A stretch of DNA of 64,000 nt from Ectocarpus siliculosus (GCA_000310025.1 FN649730.1:1890472-1954471), one strand, 5' to 3'. Positions 1-13,200 are shown, counted from the first letter of the stretch. Notes: generated by a model from the sequence alone, not told the origin. Made by a program: numbers and translations.

Positions 1-555
1 CTACGCTACACCACCCCTAACCCAACACAATACACAGAAACCAACACCAACACAACCGACCGGCCGACCGACCGACCAACCGACCGACCGAGCCAACTCA
101 CCCTATCTCGAACCCAACCCAATCCGCCCCAAAACACAACCCGACCGACCGACCGACCGACCGACCCTACACACCCTACTTTACACCCTACCTTATCATA
201 CCCTACACTACCCCGCCCTACCCAACCGAACACAAAAACAAACACAACTCGACCCCAAAACACAACCCGACCAACCCACGGACCGACAGACCGACCGACC
301 GACCCGACCCGTGCTTCACCCAACTCAGTTCAACCCAAAACACAACCCAACGCCAGCCCGACCGACCGTCCGACAGACGAACCAAAGACAGACACCGTCT
401 ACCTCCAACCCACCCCAACCCGCCCAAAAAACGCACCCCGACAAACCGAACGACGAAACACAAACTACCCAACCCAGCGTTTCCCAACCCAAGCTTGCTC
501 AACCTAATTCTCAACCCAACTCGACCGACCGACCGACCGACCGACCGACCGCAGC
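1..555. repeat. CGAC/CCAACC-rich low-complexity tract
   Basis: The first 555 bases are C/A-rich on the plus strand and built from runs of the tetranucleotide CGAC (about 58-92, 141-168, 288-305 and 520-552), joined by CCCAACC-like stretches. Long open frames cross it on both strands, but they encode only simple Gly/Val/Ser/Arg- or Pro/Thr/Gln-rich strings, as expected from a repeat whose unit lacks stop codons. I see no gene here. Confidence 0.85.
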
Positions 556-727
556 TACGGGATGAAGAATATTTGAAAAGAATGCCAAATTGAAGGATGG
601 ATGGGTCTTTCTTCCCGATGAAATATTATTCTTCCGTGTTCACGGCAAGAACACCACACGCATCCATATCCATCCTCGACTCGTCTTCTTTTTGTGAAGT
701 TGAAGCTAAAAAGTAGCCTCGCCAGGT

Positions 728-869
728 AGGTCTGTCTGCCGTTCGTTCTTGTATGCTGCTGCAATACTTCGCCAAACGTGTGCTGTATGCATACACGGAG
801 GTCTGTCTGCCGTTCGTTCTTGTATGCTGCTGCAATACTTCGCCAAACGTGTGCTGTATGCATACACGG
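728..869. repeat. 71-bp tandem duplication (two copies)
   Basis: Copies at 728-798 and 799-869 read as identical head-to-tail 71-mers, each beginning AGGTCTGTCTGCCG and ending ATACACGG. Near-perfect identity points to a recent duplication. No coding meaning is apparent. Confidence 0.9.
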
Positions 870-958
870 AGGGGCTCAGAGGGAGAGGCCGAGATCTGTC
901 AATTAGATTAGCCAGCTACTTTTTCTAGTCACCGCAGGACGCGGTCCATCTAGATCAG

Positions 959-985
959 AAAGGACACATCGATAATGTGTCCTTT
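959..985. repeat. Perfect 11-bp inverted repeat (hairpin)
   Basis: AAAGGACACAT at 959-969 is the exact reverse complement of ATGTGTCCTTT at 975-985, leaving a 5-base loop. A T-rich stretch follows. No flanking gene was identified, so a role as transcript 3'-end structure or as a transposon remnant cannot be distinguished. Confidence 0.7.
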
Positions 986-1995
986 TCTCCCGAGTTACTT
1001 TTTTACACGGTGAACAGCGCATGATAATGCGGTATGCATCCGTACCTCAACCCTTAGCCGGTCTGTTTCGTAACCAGAAGCGGCCTACCCGGGGGCTGCT
1101 GTTATTGTTATTACTGCTGAACGATCTAAACGATATCAATCGATCTTTCTACATGTATGTATGTACGTCTATCCTGTTTATGGGAGGCATGGATGTGCTG
1201 TGTACAGCAGCAGTAGTGTAATAGTGCGCCGAGAGAAATGAACTTTCTTCCTGCATCGATTGCCTGTGCACATCAATGATGACTCCTCGATCCTTATGTA
1301 GACTATGTGTGGGAGGCATGTCATGTAATGTGCAGGCACATGAAAGCTTTTCGGCAATCTTTTTCAGTATTCAAGACATGAATTCTTCGTTCTTTTGTTG
1401 TTGTGTAGACAACGCGGCCTTGTTGGTCTGTTGTATATATTTACTGCTGTACGCTGTGTGAAATATCTCTACACTGACTGTAAGACTGCAACCAGTATTT
1501 CATGTTTTGACAGGAATAAATACACGCAAGAATCCGTCGGGGAGCCACACCTACCTACTACCTGTCTCTCCTGACACACAGCAACCCACAGGGAATATGT
1601 ACAGCAGCAGCCAGAGTATTATCTGTACAACAGTATACTGCTGCTGCTGCCCTGCTGCTGGATGGATGATGTTCAGCTATTTATTATAGCAACCCCACAT
1701 TCCAGCACAGCAATAGCCTAGCAGCGAGAACTACAACCTACAGATATTTAGATATACATCTACAGAGCACTACATATATATTCAGAACAGGCAGACAGGG
1801 GTAGGTACAGAGCACGCTGCTTTTTGTTTGATATGCATGTATGTATGTACATATATGTATGTGCATACAGCAGAAGAAACAGCAGAAGAACATGCTACTT
1901 TCCTTTCTACGGATGGACTCTCTCTTTTTTTGTGCCCCCCTCCTACATACTTTTCTGCTACTACTCCTCCTGCTGTGTCACTCATGCGCCACAAC
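986..1995. other. Non-coding stretch, no gene seen
   Basis: This 1-kb stretch is rich in short CAG/CTG/TGT microsatellite-like motifs (for example around 1600-1670). It contains only short open frames with no family resemblance. Nothing else can be supported. Confidence 0.6.
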
Positions 1996-2640
1996 CGCGG
2001 CCGCTCTCGGCGCGAGACACGGGGTGCCGCACCTTGCGTGCCTCGGTCTCTATCCGCGCGAAAGGGGAGCGCTGGATTGGTAGCCGTGAGGTTGTTCTAA
2101 GACAGGGACCTCATTGGCACAGCACAGCAGCAGCTGCTGCTGCAGCAGCGCACCCCAAACCGATTTAAATGTACCGCAGAGTTGGATGCTGCTAAGCAAC
2201 CCACGCAGACTCAACGCGGCATGACCGCGGCCGCGCTGGGCACCAGACGCGGCGGGCCGTGTATTTTGTGCGTCGGTCTTCCTCGACGCGAAAGGAAAAA
2301 GCAATGGATTGATTGGTTAGGGTTAGGTTTCTATAGCAGATAGACCACCGCAGCTAGCTGTGCCCACAGCAGCTGCCCCCCCAATAAACGATTTGATTTA
2401 CCTATACTTTATGTAGCGCAGACGGTAGCGCGGCGCCGCGCCGCCACCTCCGCACGCACACTGCGCCACCGTCGCGGCCGCGCTGTGGGCTGTGCGCGAG
2501 ACACGGCGCGCAGCACCTTGTGTGCATTAGTCTGCCTCCTCTTCTCCAGAGCCGGAGGCTGAAACATCGAACAGCGCGTTTTGAAAAGGGACGACAAAAA
2601 CAACAACAACAACGACGACGACGACGGCGACGACAACAAA
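1996..2640. repeat. Three diverged tandem copies of a ~240-bp GC-rich unit
   Basis: A block starting with the NotI-like core CGCGGCCGC and followed by a GC-rich stretch with GAC-rich and CGCGAAAGG motifs recurs at about 1997, 2227 and 2475. The first two copies also share a downstream GGATTGGT-type stretch and CAGCAGCTG runs. Spacing is 230-248 bp. The third copy runs into an AAC/GAC trinucleotide run at about 2597-2640. The copies are too diverged for a recent event, and the reading frames across them are not conserved. Confidence 0.6.
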
Positions 2641-2815
2641 GGCCTACAAACATTTGTTTTATACTTACCTGATACCTGACTAGAACAGTTAAACGTCACG
2701 ATTATCATCCTCCGAGTGTATTTGTAACATAATGTAACGCCTACGAGGAAAGACTCTTATCATGCATGTGCGCCGACAGGTTCAAACAAAGTTGCGCATG
2801 GGTACCAACACGTAC

Positions 2816-3114
2816 AACCATGGTCACACTCTTGCCATGGTCAACCATGGTCAACCATGATGAACTTCATCATGGTTAACCACGGTGGTCAACCATGGTT
2901 GACCATGGTTAACCACGGTGGTCAACCATGGTCAACCATGAGTAACCATGGTTAACCATGGTTAACCATGGTGGATGACCATGGATGACCATGGATGACC
3001 ATGGCTAGCCATGGTCATTGACCATGGATGACCATGGCTAACCATGGTTAACCATGGTGGTAAACCATGGTTAACCATGGTCATGACCATGGTTAACCAT
3101 GGTTAACCATGGTG
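2816..3114. repeat. Palindromic CCATGG minisatellite
   Basis: About 300 bp consist almost entirely of variants of the self-complementary unit AACCATGGTT, separated by TAA, TCA, GGATGA or GGTGG spacers. I count 22 CCATGG hexamers. The unit is its own reverse complement, so either strand can fold back on itself at many registers. It stops about 60 bp before the left arm of the large inverted repeat. No coding capacity is implied. Confidence 0.9.
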
Positions 3115-3171
3115 AAAATGCCGATAATGTACAAGAAGACCCGACACAGCTATCGCCATGCAATCGCGCGA

Positions 3172-4650
3172 CACTTTCTGGGCCCACACTACATCTCCTG
3201 CGACACTGCCTGCTGCTCCGACAATATTGACGCTGTGCTCTCTGCAACTAATGCTGCACTCATGCACTCCACAACGCCGCATGCCGACGCCCACTTCGCT
3301 CTATGGGAACATGAAAACGCGTTCGATCTTGATACGTTGCTTACCACCCCCCTTCAGAGCGTGACACAGCCGTCTCCCGCCCTATCCCAACAACGGCGTG
3401 ACCTCATGTACCGTTCTCGCTTTGAGCTCTCGACTACTGAACTCAATGCACGCATCAGCCTACAGCAGCACACGCCCGCGCACAGCGTTGTTACGCTGCT
3501 CGCACCGCTCGACAGCAGAGCACCTTCCCCTCCTCAGACACCGCACAGCCGTCAATGAACGACAATGAGACCGGCACCTTTATTATCAACCCTTCCCCGT
3601 CAATCCCTTCCCCCGTGGAAATTGTCGTCGCCTCCAAACGGAACCACACCTCAGACACCGCACAGCCGTAGGGCGAAGGCGGGGAGGGTAGTGAGGCGGC
3701 GGTGTGGCCGCCCTTTTGACGACGGTTGTGGGCTCTCTGAGGTGTATGGAAGCCGTCAAAGGGGTTGTCCCTCTTGGAGATGGCGGCTAACTCCTCGGAT
3801 TCCGCTGGGTCGAGGGCCTGCTGGTGCTCATGCTGCTGGCGTTGGAGGGCAGCGGTCTCCTTCTGGAGGTGTGCAAGACGAGCGGCGGCCGATGCTTGTA
3901 AGTCTCGGGAGTTTTTCGACTTCTTCTTCGCCTCCGAAGCTTGTTGCTCCCGCTCTCTCTGCAGGAGTTCTTGGTCATGCGTAGCCGCTGCGGTCTCTGC
4001 ATCGATTGCGATACCGGCAGCGGCGGAGGCTTTATCGACGGCGCGTTGTTGCTGTGTGAGGCCGAGCTCGGCCCAGTCGGATGCAAGAGTACAGGGTTTT
4101 GAATATCGGCGGATACTCGGAGTACGGGAGCTTGCTGGGCTCCAGTTTGGCGTCGTGGATGTTGGACATGGCGGAAGGAAGCTGAGAAGCCTGAGTATCG
4201 ACAATTTCCACGGGGGAAGGGATTGACGGGGAAGGGTTGATAAAGGTGCCGGTCTCATTGTCGTTCATTGACGGCTGTGCGGTGTCTGAGGAGGGGAAGG
4301 TGCTCTGCTGTCGAGCGGTGCGAGCAGCGTAACAACGCTGTGCGCGGGCGTGTGCTGCTGTAGGCTGATGCGTGCATTGAGTTCAGTAGTCGAGAGCTCA
4401 AAGCGAGAACGGTACATGAGGTCACGCCGTTGTTGGGATAGGGCGGGAGACTGCTGTGTCACGCTCTGAAGGGGGGTGGTAAACAACGTGACAAGATCGA
4501 ACGAGTTTTCATGTTCCCATAGAGCAAAGTGGGCGTCGGCATGCGGCGTTGTGGAGTGCGTGAGTGCAGCATTAGTTGCAGAGAGCACAGCATCAATATT
4601 GTCGGAAACAGCAGGCAGTGTCGCAGGAGATGTAGTGGGCCCAGAAAGTG
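3172..4650. repeat. Large inverted repeat, ~455-bp arms with ~570-bp spacer
   Basis: Plus-strand 3172-3627 matches the reverse complement of 4199-4650 nearly base for base. Both arms encode the same peptide: ALWEHEN is followed by a stretch through SQQRRDLMYRSRFELSTTEL that ends in TPHSR. Differences are a handful of substitutions and small indels. The right arm lies in its native context inside a longer minus-strand decayed ORF, so the left arm is probably a copied and inverted piece. A 20-base motif from the arm end (TCAGACACCGCACAGCCGT) also recurs at 3652-3670 inside the spacer. Confidence 0.85.
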
Positions 4651-5427
4651 CCGAGAAATTTGCGGCGTAATGTGCAGAAGATTCGGCAACCGATGGAATA
4701 ATGCCGAGTTCTGCATCCTCCGGAGATGTGCGATTGGTACGCTGAGATATGCCAAAACTGTCGATGCTATTTGTCGATTGGGCGATAGCTGTGTCGGGCA
4801 GAGCGCGGATTTCGCAGGAGTGATCCTCGTCAATGGCGTCAAGCGTTCGCTGAAAAAGCGTAGTGTCGTGTTCAGGCGTGGCGCGTGTGGCGATAGACTC
4901 GTTTTCTACAACAGCAGAAGTTGTGGCGATGGCAGCATTTTGTTCTGTCGTGTCACTTGAGGTCCCGTTGTGGGAAATGCCGATTGTTGTACGCCCTTCA
5001 GCAGGAAAAGGCATATATATCTGAACTTGGCAGATTGTGCGCTTGTGTGGCGAGAATGGTGTCGCGTGACGCAGCATTGTCAGACAGTGGAGTATCGTTG
5101 GCGGCCAGCGTACAACTAGTGTCGAAGGTGTTTGGTGTGTATCACGAGGCACGGATGTGCTGGGTGAAACGGAGATGCAATTGCATGTTCGACCAAAGAA
5201 CCTAAAGATGAGGCTGCTTGCTGCAGCAGGGAGTGTACTTGAGTGGCGCCCGTGGAAGGGGCGGAATGTGCCGCCGAAACTGGGGAGCTGTTGCCACTAG
5301 AAGCAGAGCTACGTGGAGCACTATTGGTGCCGCGTGGGCTGGCTGCGGATGAATCGGCGCCGCTGCCTGTGAGTGCTGCCATGGTGGCGAGCTCAAGCTT
5401 ACGAAAGAGAGAGATACGTCTACCCAA
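3660..5427 (-). pseudogene. Decayed Ser/Thr/Ala-rich ORF with coiled coil (gag-like?)
   Basis: Read on the minus strand from 5427 down, coding-looking text continues through at least three frame changes. It begins MGRRISLFRKLELATMAALT with a Ser/Ala-rich stretch, then a Ser/Thr-rich segment of nearly 300 codons (5152-4265), then a segment starting NDNETGTFINPSPS. It ends in a strongly charged Gln/Glu/Lys/Ala heptad-like region (around 4030-3790, containing QELLQREREQQASEAKKK). The frame breaks make it a relic. The combination of low-complexity Ser/Thr, a coiled coil and local rearrangement would suit the first ORF of a retroelement, but I see no zinc knuckle, protease or reverse transcriptase, so the gag reading is only a guess. 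It could also be a broken host gene. Confidence 0.4.
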
Positions 5428-6965
5428 CTACCCAAGGAATCCCACAGCAGAAATGTTTTTTCCATTGCACCCGAAAAGAAAGCTAAAAAGTTGAAGCGAC
5501 TCACGTTCGAATGCAAGACGAGGTGTGACGAGGATGTGACGATCTCTGACGCGGGTTCAGCGTGGAGCTAGTCCGACCACAGTGTGCGGGTTGGAGCCGC
5601 TTCGGTTCTTCAGTCTGTTTCCTTCCTGTTTCTCCCTTTCTCTCTCAGTCGCTCGCCATCGCTCACTCCCACATTTTAGTGTACCAGGATGCGCAGTGGG
5701 GTTGCCAAGACGTACGTAGGATGCGCAGTCACGGACCCCCGCCGGGGAGGGCAGCACGTCGTGTCGCAGACCAAACTTCGCCACACATATGGTGACCACA
5801 ACGCTCGGCATTCCGTCGCAGCGGATGCTGTCGTAAAATGTGTGGCCTGAAAAAACAAAACACCCCACACCGGTGCACTCTAAAACGAAGTCTAATGTCA
5901 CGAGACGATGACATTTCTGTGAGTGTAGACTTAACTACTTTTGGTACAAATTATGTCCGAGGCCTGAGACGCAAGAGTTCAACCATTGTTGCACTCTAAA
6001 ATCAAGACGTTTTTTTTTCGGTGCATCATTTGGCGGTCGCCTTGAGACCTTTTTTTTGCCGGCTGTTGCCAGCTTCATCGGGCCAGTTTCTGAATCACTG
6101 CCTGTCGCGAGCTCGAAACAGCACAGTGAATGAATGCATGCAACCACTATTTCAGTCATTGTGCTAGACGTTGCGGTGCGGTAAATCGGATTTTATTCTT
6201 ACCTTCAAACATTTTTTTCGGCCGTCTTCGCCGACGTGGGCGTCCCACTCTCACGATCACAGCGCCCCTGCCGCGCGCTCTAGACTTCAAGGGCGAGCCG
6301 AGTTACAGCACCTTGAAGTACGACTAAATCTCCTGCATCCGGGCGCGTCTACGGTAGGGGCTGTCTGTCAATATAATCACGAAGCTCATTGGACGAGATT
6401 TGGGAGAACGTCAACTCATAAACAATGACCGACCATCACGCACGTTGTTGTTACATGGAGCACCGAGGGCGGATTTCATTGTAATTGTGCGGCTTGGTGT
6501 CGACATGCTGTGGTATTGAAGGTGCTGCTGTAGCCTCTACACTGCAGTACCATATACAAGTGAACGTTCCTTTCCAGCTTCGTGCCCTTGGTATGCTGTG
6601 CACAGTCTTCACCCACCAACCTCCACCCTTTCCTTTCAGCGTACTACTGAGCTGGCGAGGGCGCCTCGCGCCCCGAGCCTGGAGACCTTGATGTACAAAA
6701 TACGTTACTCCCGGTTACCATTTTCACTGCTCTGTACGGGTCTTGGGGAAAGAAGAAAATGCCTTAACGGTCGGGCTTGACAGTCCGCACATTTCTGTCT
6801 ACGTTCTCCGCTCCCTTGGAGACACAGTTTCTGCTGCTACCGCTAGAGCTATACACCGGTGCTAGGTTTACGACATTACACGCCCTTCCACTTACAACCT
6901 GCTGCCGTGCAGTACAGGTAACTTAACATGTGACAGCGAAATCATTCCGGAAGGAATAAAGGCCC
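5428..6965. other. No gene recognised
   Basis: Only short open frames occur and none resembles a known family. A Lys/Arg-rich frame near 6080-5940 (minus) cannot be tied to a gene. Confidence 0.5.
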
Positions 6966-7115
6966 AAAAACTTTACATGTCGTTCCTGTCTCCACACCCA
7001 CGTTTTGACAAAAAAAAAAACTTGGTACGACGGCGGCCCATAAGATCCACATGTCGCGTTCTCTGTCTCCACACCCACGTTTTTGACATAATAAAAAAAC
7101 TTGGTACAACGGCGG
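6966..7115. repeat. 74-bp tandem duplication
   Basis: The segment ACATGTCG...CTGTCTCCACACCCACG, followed by TTTGACA, an A-run and CTTGGTAC(G/A)ACGGCGG, occurs at about 6975 and again at about 7049. The copies differ by a few substitutions and by A-run length. Confidence 0.8.
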
Positions 7116-7240
7116 TGAATACAAGGCGCTGGACAAAAAAGTCAGGAGTGCCAGGGTCTCAGCCTTTTCTTTCAGTGTTTGCAGCGCGCAGACCGTAACT
7201 CAGCTGGTGTTGTTGTATCATGTGCTGGCGTTAGGCGCCT

Positions 7241-10200
7241 TCACGTTTCCCGCAGCAATGGTCGATGTCGGTTTGAAGACGACTGCTGCAAGGGCGGTTG
7301 TGCCCTACCCCCCTCCATACTCACGCCTCTTCCGAACTGCTGCGAATGTCTTTGACGTCGTAGATCTTTGGTAGGTGCTAAAGCACTTTTTGTTCTGCCG
7401 CTCTCCGACAGGTGGAAGCCGTACATCTGGCCGTTGATGGGTCCAGAGGCGGTGACCTGCGGGACACGGGAGAAATAATACTCAAAGACAAAATCTGTGA
7501 AACAGAGAATGGATCGACATTTCCAGCTCACTTGTTCCAAGTTCCAAGAGATACGCAGAAACATCAGGGTACACAGCAAGGCCGAAACAAGAAAGGGGCG
7601 TAGCCCATGTAAGAAAGACCCTTCCAGCAAGACATCCGGCCATTATGTATGTGGTACTATGCCTCGAACACGGGCACTTTCAGGGGCAATTTGAACCGTT
7701 GCCATCACCGTCGACAACAAGCAGCTCCATCGACATGATACTGGATGGCCCATGCATAATTTCGACTTACATCTCTGTTGTGAAACATTCCAGGCTCCCA
7801 GTCGGAGATTGAAGTGAAGGAATGCCCGTTGCGGCGGGTTTCCGAAGCGAAAAACGTTGCCAACACCTGTTCAAAGGGGGTGTCCAGTAAGCATGTAAAG
7901 AGTAGCGAGAGCAGGTGGTGGTGGAGAATAGACAACTCTATTGCCAAGGATTGGTTGATGCCTTCAAATGTAATAAGAGCAGCTCGTCAAGGACAGTTTT
8001 CTTGAGAGGTTCAGCTGACGTTTGAGGTATGCCATCAAGGCTAGCACGTTGGAAGGGATGATGCTAGTACATCAGGAGAAACAACTTCTTGAGACCTGTT
8101 CTGATGATGATGTACACCACACGCAGTTTCAGCCTTGTAGGATCTTATTGGAACAAGTGTAGCTCTGCCAGCCGATACAAATGGTGCGGCGTCGATAAAC
8201 CCTATCCAGACGAGGGTGAGAACTTGACCTTCAAGAACATTCTAGAACCATGTAACGAGAAAACCTCAAACGATACCTGAGCTGGCGAGAGATAAGCCTC
8301 CGTGTCACTGTACCCCAATGTTTTTCTCCCATCCAAACCCCGCAGTCTCCCTCTCCACACCACTGTTCTACACTGCACCCTTCGGCCCGCCTCGTCGTGA
8401 CCAGTATATGCTTAACACAAGCTCTGGGTGTGCTGTCAGTCGATGCGAAAAATGAGATGCCGTGGTTTTCGGGGCAAGTCAGAAACCCGTGGCCCGAGCG
8501 TAAGAACTCAATTGCTATTCTGTGGAATAAGACGCCGCAGCCGGAAAGTCTTGGTTGGACGAGATCTGCATGAACTCGTGCCGTTCAAGATGGCACCTTC
8601 TTAGTAGTGGAGCGTTCGAGCTCTCAAAAGTCGAAACATTGCCTGCCAGGTTCTGACGTACACCGTCGGACACGGTAATTATTGATCCACACACCTGCGA
8701 CAATTCCACCGCATCCTTGCTGTGATTAATGACGTAATGAGGGGTGCCGTCTGGATCCAAGCCCCAATCGAACTGGCTCTGGAACACGGTGCGAGGATAG
8801 GGCAAGAGCTCAGAAGATATGAAGGTCGATTCGCCACAGCAAGCTTACTGTATCACATGGTGGCACGACACTTGTGGGCGCACACCAACAGTCACCATGG
8901 GCGAAGCGACTTTGGGGAAGGACAAAATACACTTCCGAGGACAAGGATAAACACGCAATAGGATCGCCTCAGGGAGACCTCTCTTTCAAAAGCAAACTGA
9001 ACTGCCACGCGAGATCTGACCACCTGTCCGCTGCCGGAACGTGTACCATTTCACGGAACCGCAAAGGTATCTACGGGTCGACGACGGTTCCTGCCCTAGC
9101 AATACGCTGGTCTCGGTCGGGGGCAAACCATTCAAGATACTTGAGTCGGAGACGGTGCGCCAAGGTCGAAACTGTTTAGTGCTGTATGTCGCAGAGGAAC
9201 CCGAACCCTTCTTCTACCGGAAGTTTCCGCGATGTCGAAAACAGGACGACAAAGGAAACCGTAACTGTTGCAATGGTGCAAACGCTTACGAGGCCAGGTA
9301 CGTTCGATTTCGGATTTTTCGTGGGCGACTGAATCCCGACAATATTGACATCCGGGATTGCTTGGATTGAAGCAAGCAACGACAACCGACCTTTTCGGGA
9401 TGCCACTGCAGCCCGTACATGGGGTAGTCTATCGCCTCCGCAACGCTCACGTACGTCCGAACGCCCTGTCTGTCAGCGTTGATGGCCATTACCCTGACTT
9501 GACGAGAGTCCAGCCAAAATAAGACAAGGTGTGTGAGCGTGCGCGTGCTACTACCCTCTAATTGAAGAAAGGGAACACCGAACAGCTGTAAGGGACTTGG
9601 AAGTCCGCTTTCTTCTATCTCGTTGTGTCCTAACCATGCCACACCTAACAGTTGTCAAGCCCCTTAGCGTTTCAGTTTTTTTTGCGAAATAAACAGGTGG
9701 AACAGGATACTGACTATGACCCCAGTTAGGCCGCATTCCCTCCTTTTGACCTGGTTTTGGAGTCGGTGATCTCCGATTTTCAAACTAAAATCACCTATTT
9801 TTTCGTAGGTCGACGTTCTCGACATACATAGCTCCAACAAATTGTGTTGTGAGGCGAAATAAGCGTGGTTGCTGCCACCGTCCGCCCTGCCTGCAAGAAA
9901 ACCATGTCTCTTCATCGGTCTTCTACATCTATACGTGCCTTGCCAATAAAACTTCGCCACGCCCTCGCACACGTGTAGCTCCCTATGGAAAATCGCCGTA
10001 CCTGAACATCGTATCCAGGCCAGACTCCACCAAATCGCCCGGTGAGACCCCCTTGTGGTGAGCGTTGGTTGCCAAGGGCTTGACCTTGGCTTTCTCGAGC
10101 AGGCTCGTTGGCACTCCTGTTTGGAAGGACATTACGAATTTTGTCAAGAAAAACATGAGTTGAACTACGGTAGTAAAACGTGATATCGTCAATCGCATAA

Positions 10201-13200
10201 GTCGGGGTCATATTCGGGTGATGCTTAAGGATTGGTTAGTTCCGCATGGCAACACGCGGTTGGCCAAAACATGTGGAGATGGTCTGCATCGTGATACATA
10301 CGTGGTGCGCTTCGAAAAGAGGGAAGGTCGAGGGTCGGGGTTAGACAATGCTGTTATCATTTATGTTGGCGGTATCGATCGTGTTCCAACAACAGCAACG
10401 AAAAAAGGCAACGATATTAACAAAGGAATCCCCGAGCAGCAAACAATTCGACTCACCGGACAGCATTCGACTTTCTCCGGCATCGGCCAGGAGACCAAGT
10501 GGTTGGGTAAAGTTCTCGGCATCGAAATCGTCAGTCACAACCGGGTAGTCTCCTGCGAACGTCTATCGAAAGAATGTCCATAGTGGGAGCGAAGAACAGG
10601 TGGCGGGTGGCGGGCGAGGCACTCGACATCATGCATGGACGTAGCGTAGAAAGTTGCACTACCTGGTTCCCAACGGACACCGAGGTGGGGAATCTTGGGA
10701 TACACGTGGCATTACCGATCCGAGGGAAGGGGATATGGGCGGGAGGAGACCAGGACGCTAGCTCACGCAAAAATGTGAGACCATTGCACTCGTCAAGCAC
10801 TTTTGAAGCCCTCAACGAATTCCGCCAGCTGGGACAGCATCACCTGCGACAAGTGCGCTGTTTCGGCTACGCAAGGCAGGCGCGATTGGACAGCCATATT
10901 CGCGAACGATACACTCTCCAACGACGCCAACCGATCGAGAAGTGAACTTGTCAAGCAACAGTCGCCCGTTACCTAAACGTTGAAACTACCAGCAACGGCT
11001 GTGTCGAAAGAGCAGTTGTTCCTTTGGCAAGAGGAACGATCCTACCATCGTGGTGCGAACGCACGATGGCACGCCGACCACCGCATCCACAACCATCAAC
11101 ATCATCAGGTTGTGGTGGTCCATGACACAACAACTGCGCTTCCTTTCATCACCTTCTTCAGACAGAAACAATCGTCGAAAGGCCTCTACTGCGAACGCAG
11201 TGGACCACGATATACACGGTCGAAATCACTCGTTAGTATTCCAACGCTACACTGGTTTCGGGCCGAACACGGCGACGTTTTGGGTGCAATGCTTGATGTA
11301 GAAATATACCTACTTGTCGCGAGCTGTCCAGATTCTACCAACAACCTGAACAGAATATTTCATCTGCGATTTCAGATAACGAGGTTTTTCCCCACTCTTC
11401 CGGAAAACCGAACGCTTGAAACTTGTAGATACACAGAAAAAAACAACCCAATTGAATATAAATCAATTATTTCTCGGGAGATGTATTGATACGCTCGGAC
11501 TAAACAACCATCTGCAAGGGGTTGAGAGGAAACGTTTACCGCATTCTTTAAATAAACTATGATTTGCCGTGCTCTCTGTTAAAAGTCATGATAATGGAAT
11601 TTGCAGGACATGTTGATGCAGGTTGCGTCCGATGTGTTCACCTTCTCGGAGCTTATGGTCGAGCACTGCACCTGGTTTTCGAAAACTCCGCCGCGCCGAG
11701 TAATGTTTCTTGTATTACAATGTTACGGACCGACTCAACTCCGCCATAAAAAGCGTCTCCGTAGAAAACGAAAATAGTGCATCGCGTGGTCGTCGAAAAA
11801 CTGTACTTACACTCTGTTTCACGAACGATTCCAACGCATATCACCTGTGCCATCCACTCCCAGCCAAGGCACGTGCCCCACACGGGGAAGAAGTCGCCAT
11901 CGTCGTTCAATTCCTTCGCATACTTCAATGCCCACCTTCGGCACGATGGGCCAATATGAGAGACACACGAACGATGTGTGTCCGTATGAATTCGTCCCAG
12001 TCATAGGTGACACCAGTCTTCACACTTCTCGGTGTATGTGTCGATGTATCAGCCAGGTCTACAGGAGGTTTTTACTATTTGTGGTTGCCCCACCTTTCCT
12101 CCTGCGAAAAGGGTAAGCCGTCCATTACCCTCGTTGGCCGTGAAAATGTGGATCATTATACCATACTCATGCAAACTGATCGTTTTCCGCTATCCAAATA
12201 AACCCTCCAGAGAGAGAATCGGACCCACAACCTGCTACTAGTAAGTTTGCGAGGTTGACCACTAGACCGCCGGGGGCGACCGGAGGATGAAAAATAAAAT
12301 AAAACCTAGTATATTAAATCAACGGTGTGATGAATCACGTAGCAGAGAGAGTAGGAGGCTATGCTGGTCCTCAATCAATTACGTGGGACTGTAAACCAAA
12401 GATGTCGGACAACGGGGCCGTGCTTGAGGGTGGCAAGAGAGACACAGCAGCTCGTGAAAACTCACTCACAGCTTTGAGGTAGGTTTCTTTGTTGTGGAAG
12501 CAGCAGATGCTGATGTTTCAACTTCCAGAAAAGGAGGTGGTACCACTCTGTACCGCGCCCACCTGTACTAACGAAATGCATGATTCCACCAACTCATACC
12601 GATAAGCTAAATAATTGTGCCGGAGTCAATACAGCCGTGATTGTTCAAGGTGAGATGCAGACCAGCGGAAGAACGAACGCCCTTGGAAATACCTCCAGTG
12701 GTGAACACTCCAACAACTCGCGGATACCTGCTCTTCCTAAGCTCGATCAGGTTGTATCCCTAGCCCTTGCCCGTAAACTACAAGCTGGTCTGGCCTGCAT
12801 TGACAACCTGGATTCCTCATGAGATGGGCTGATCACAGATAATTCTAGATCTTGTCGGCGCACGTTAACGATGTGTGAGGGTGGCGGTTAAGACTCGTGC
12901 GTCAACATTCTTGATGCCGGGTGGGAGTAGGATAACAGCAGGTATCAAAGTGGCGATCTCTGATCACTGGAGGAGCGTAACGTCAAACTACGTGTCCCTT
13001 CATCACAGAATCGAGCTGCTTTCGCCCACAAGAACAGCGATCAAAACACCTTGGCTGACACGCGTCATGGAACTACAGAACGATCGCCAACTCGTTGTCT
13101 GCCGTACGCTAAACTCAGGCCAGAAGCTCCACGGCGCTTGCTCGGCGATGCGCGAGGCTCCACACACCCAAGCTGGTGCGCGCAAAAATTCCAAGGGCGC

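Noticed and set aside
3491-4258. 255-codon minus-strand open frame taken as an intact gene
   Set aside because: It runs across the inverted-repeat arm and only part of it has gene-like composition; the coding text shifts frame on both sides, so it is part of a relic.
12205-12285. Functional tRNA gene on the minus strand
   Set aside because: A- and B-box-like motifs are present, but acceptor and anticodon stems do not pair and no clear anticodon loop can be drawn.
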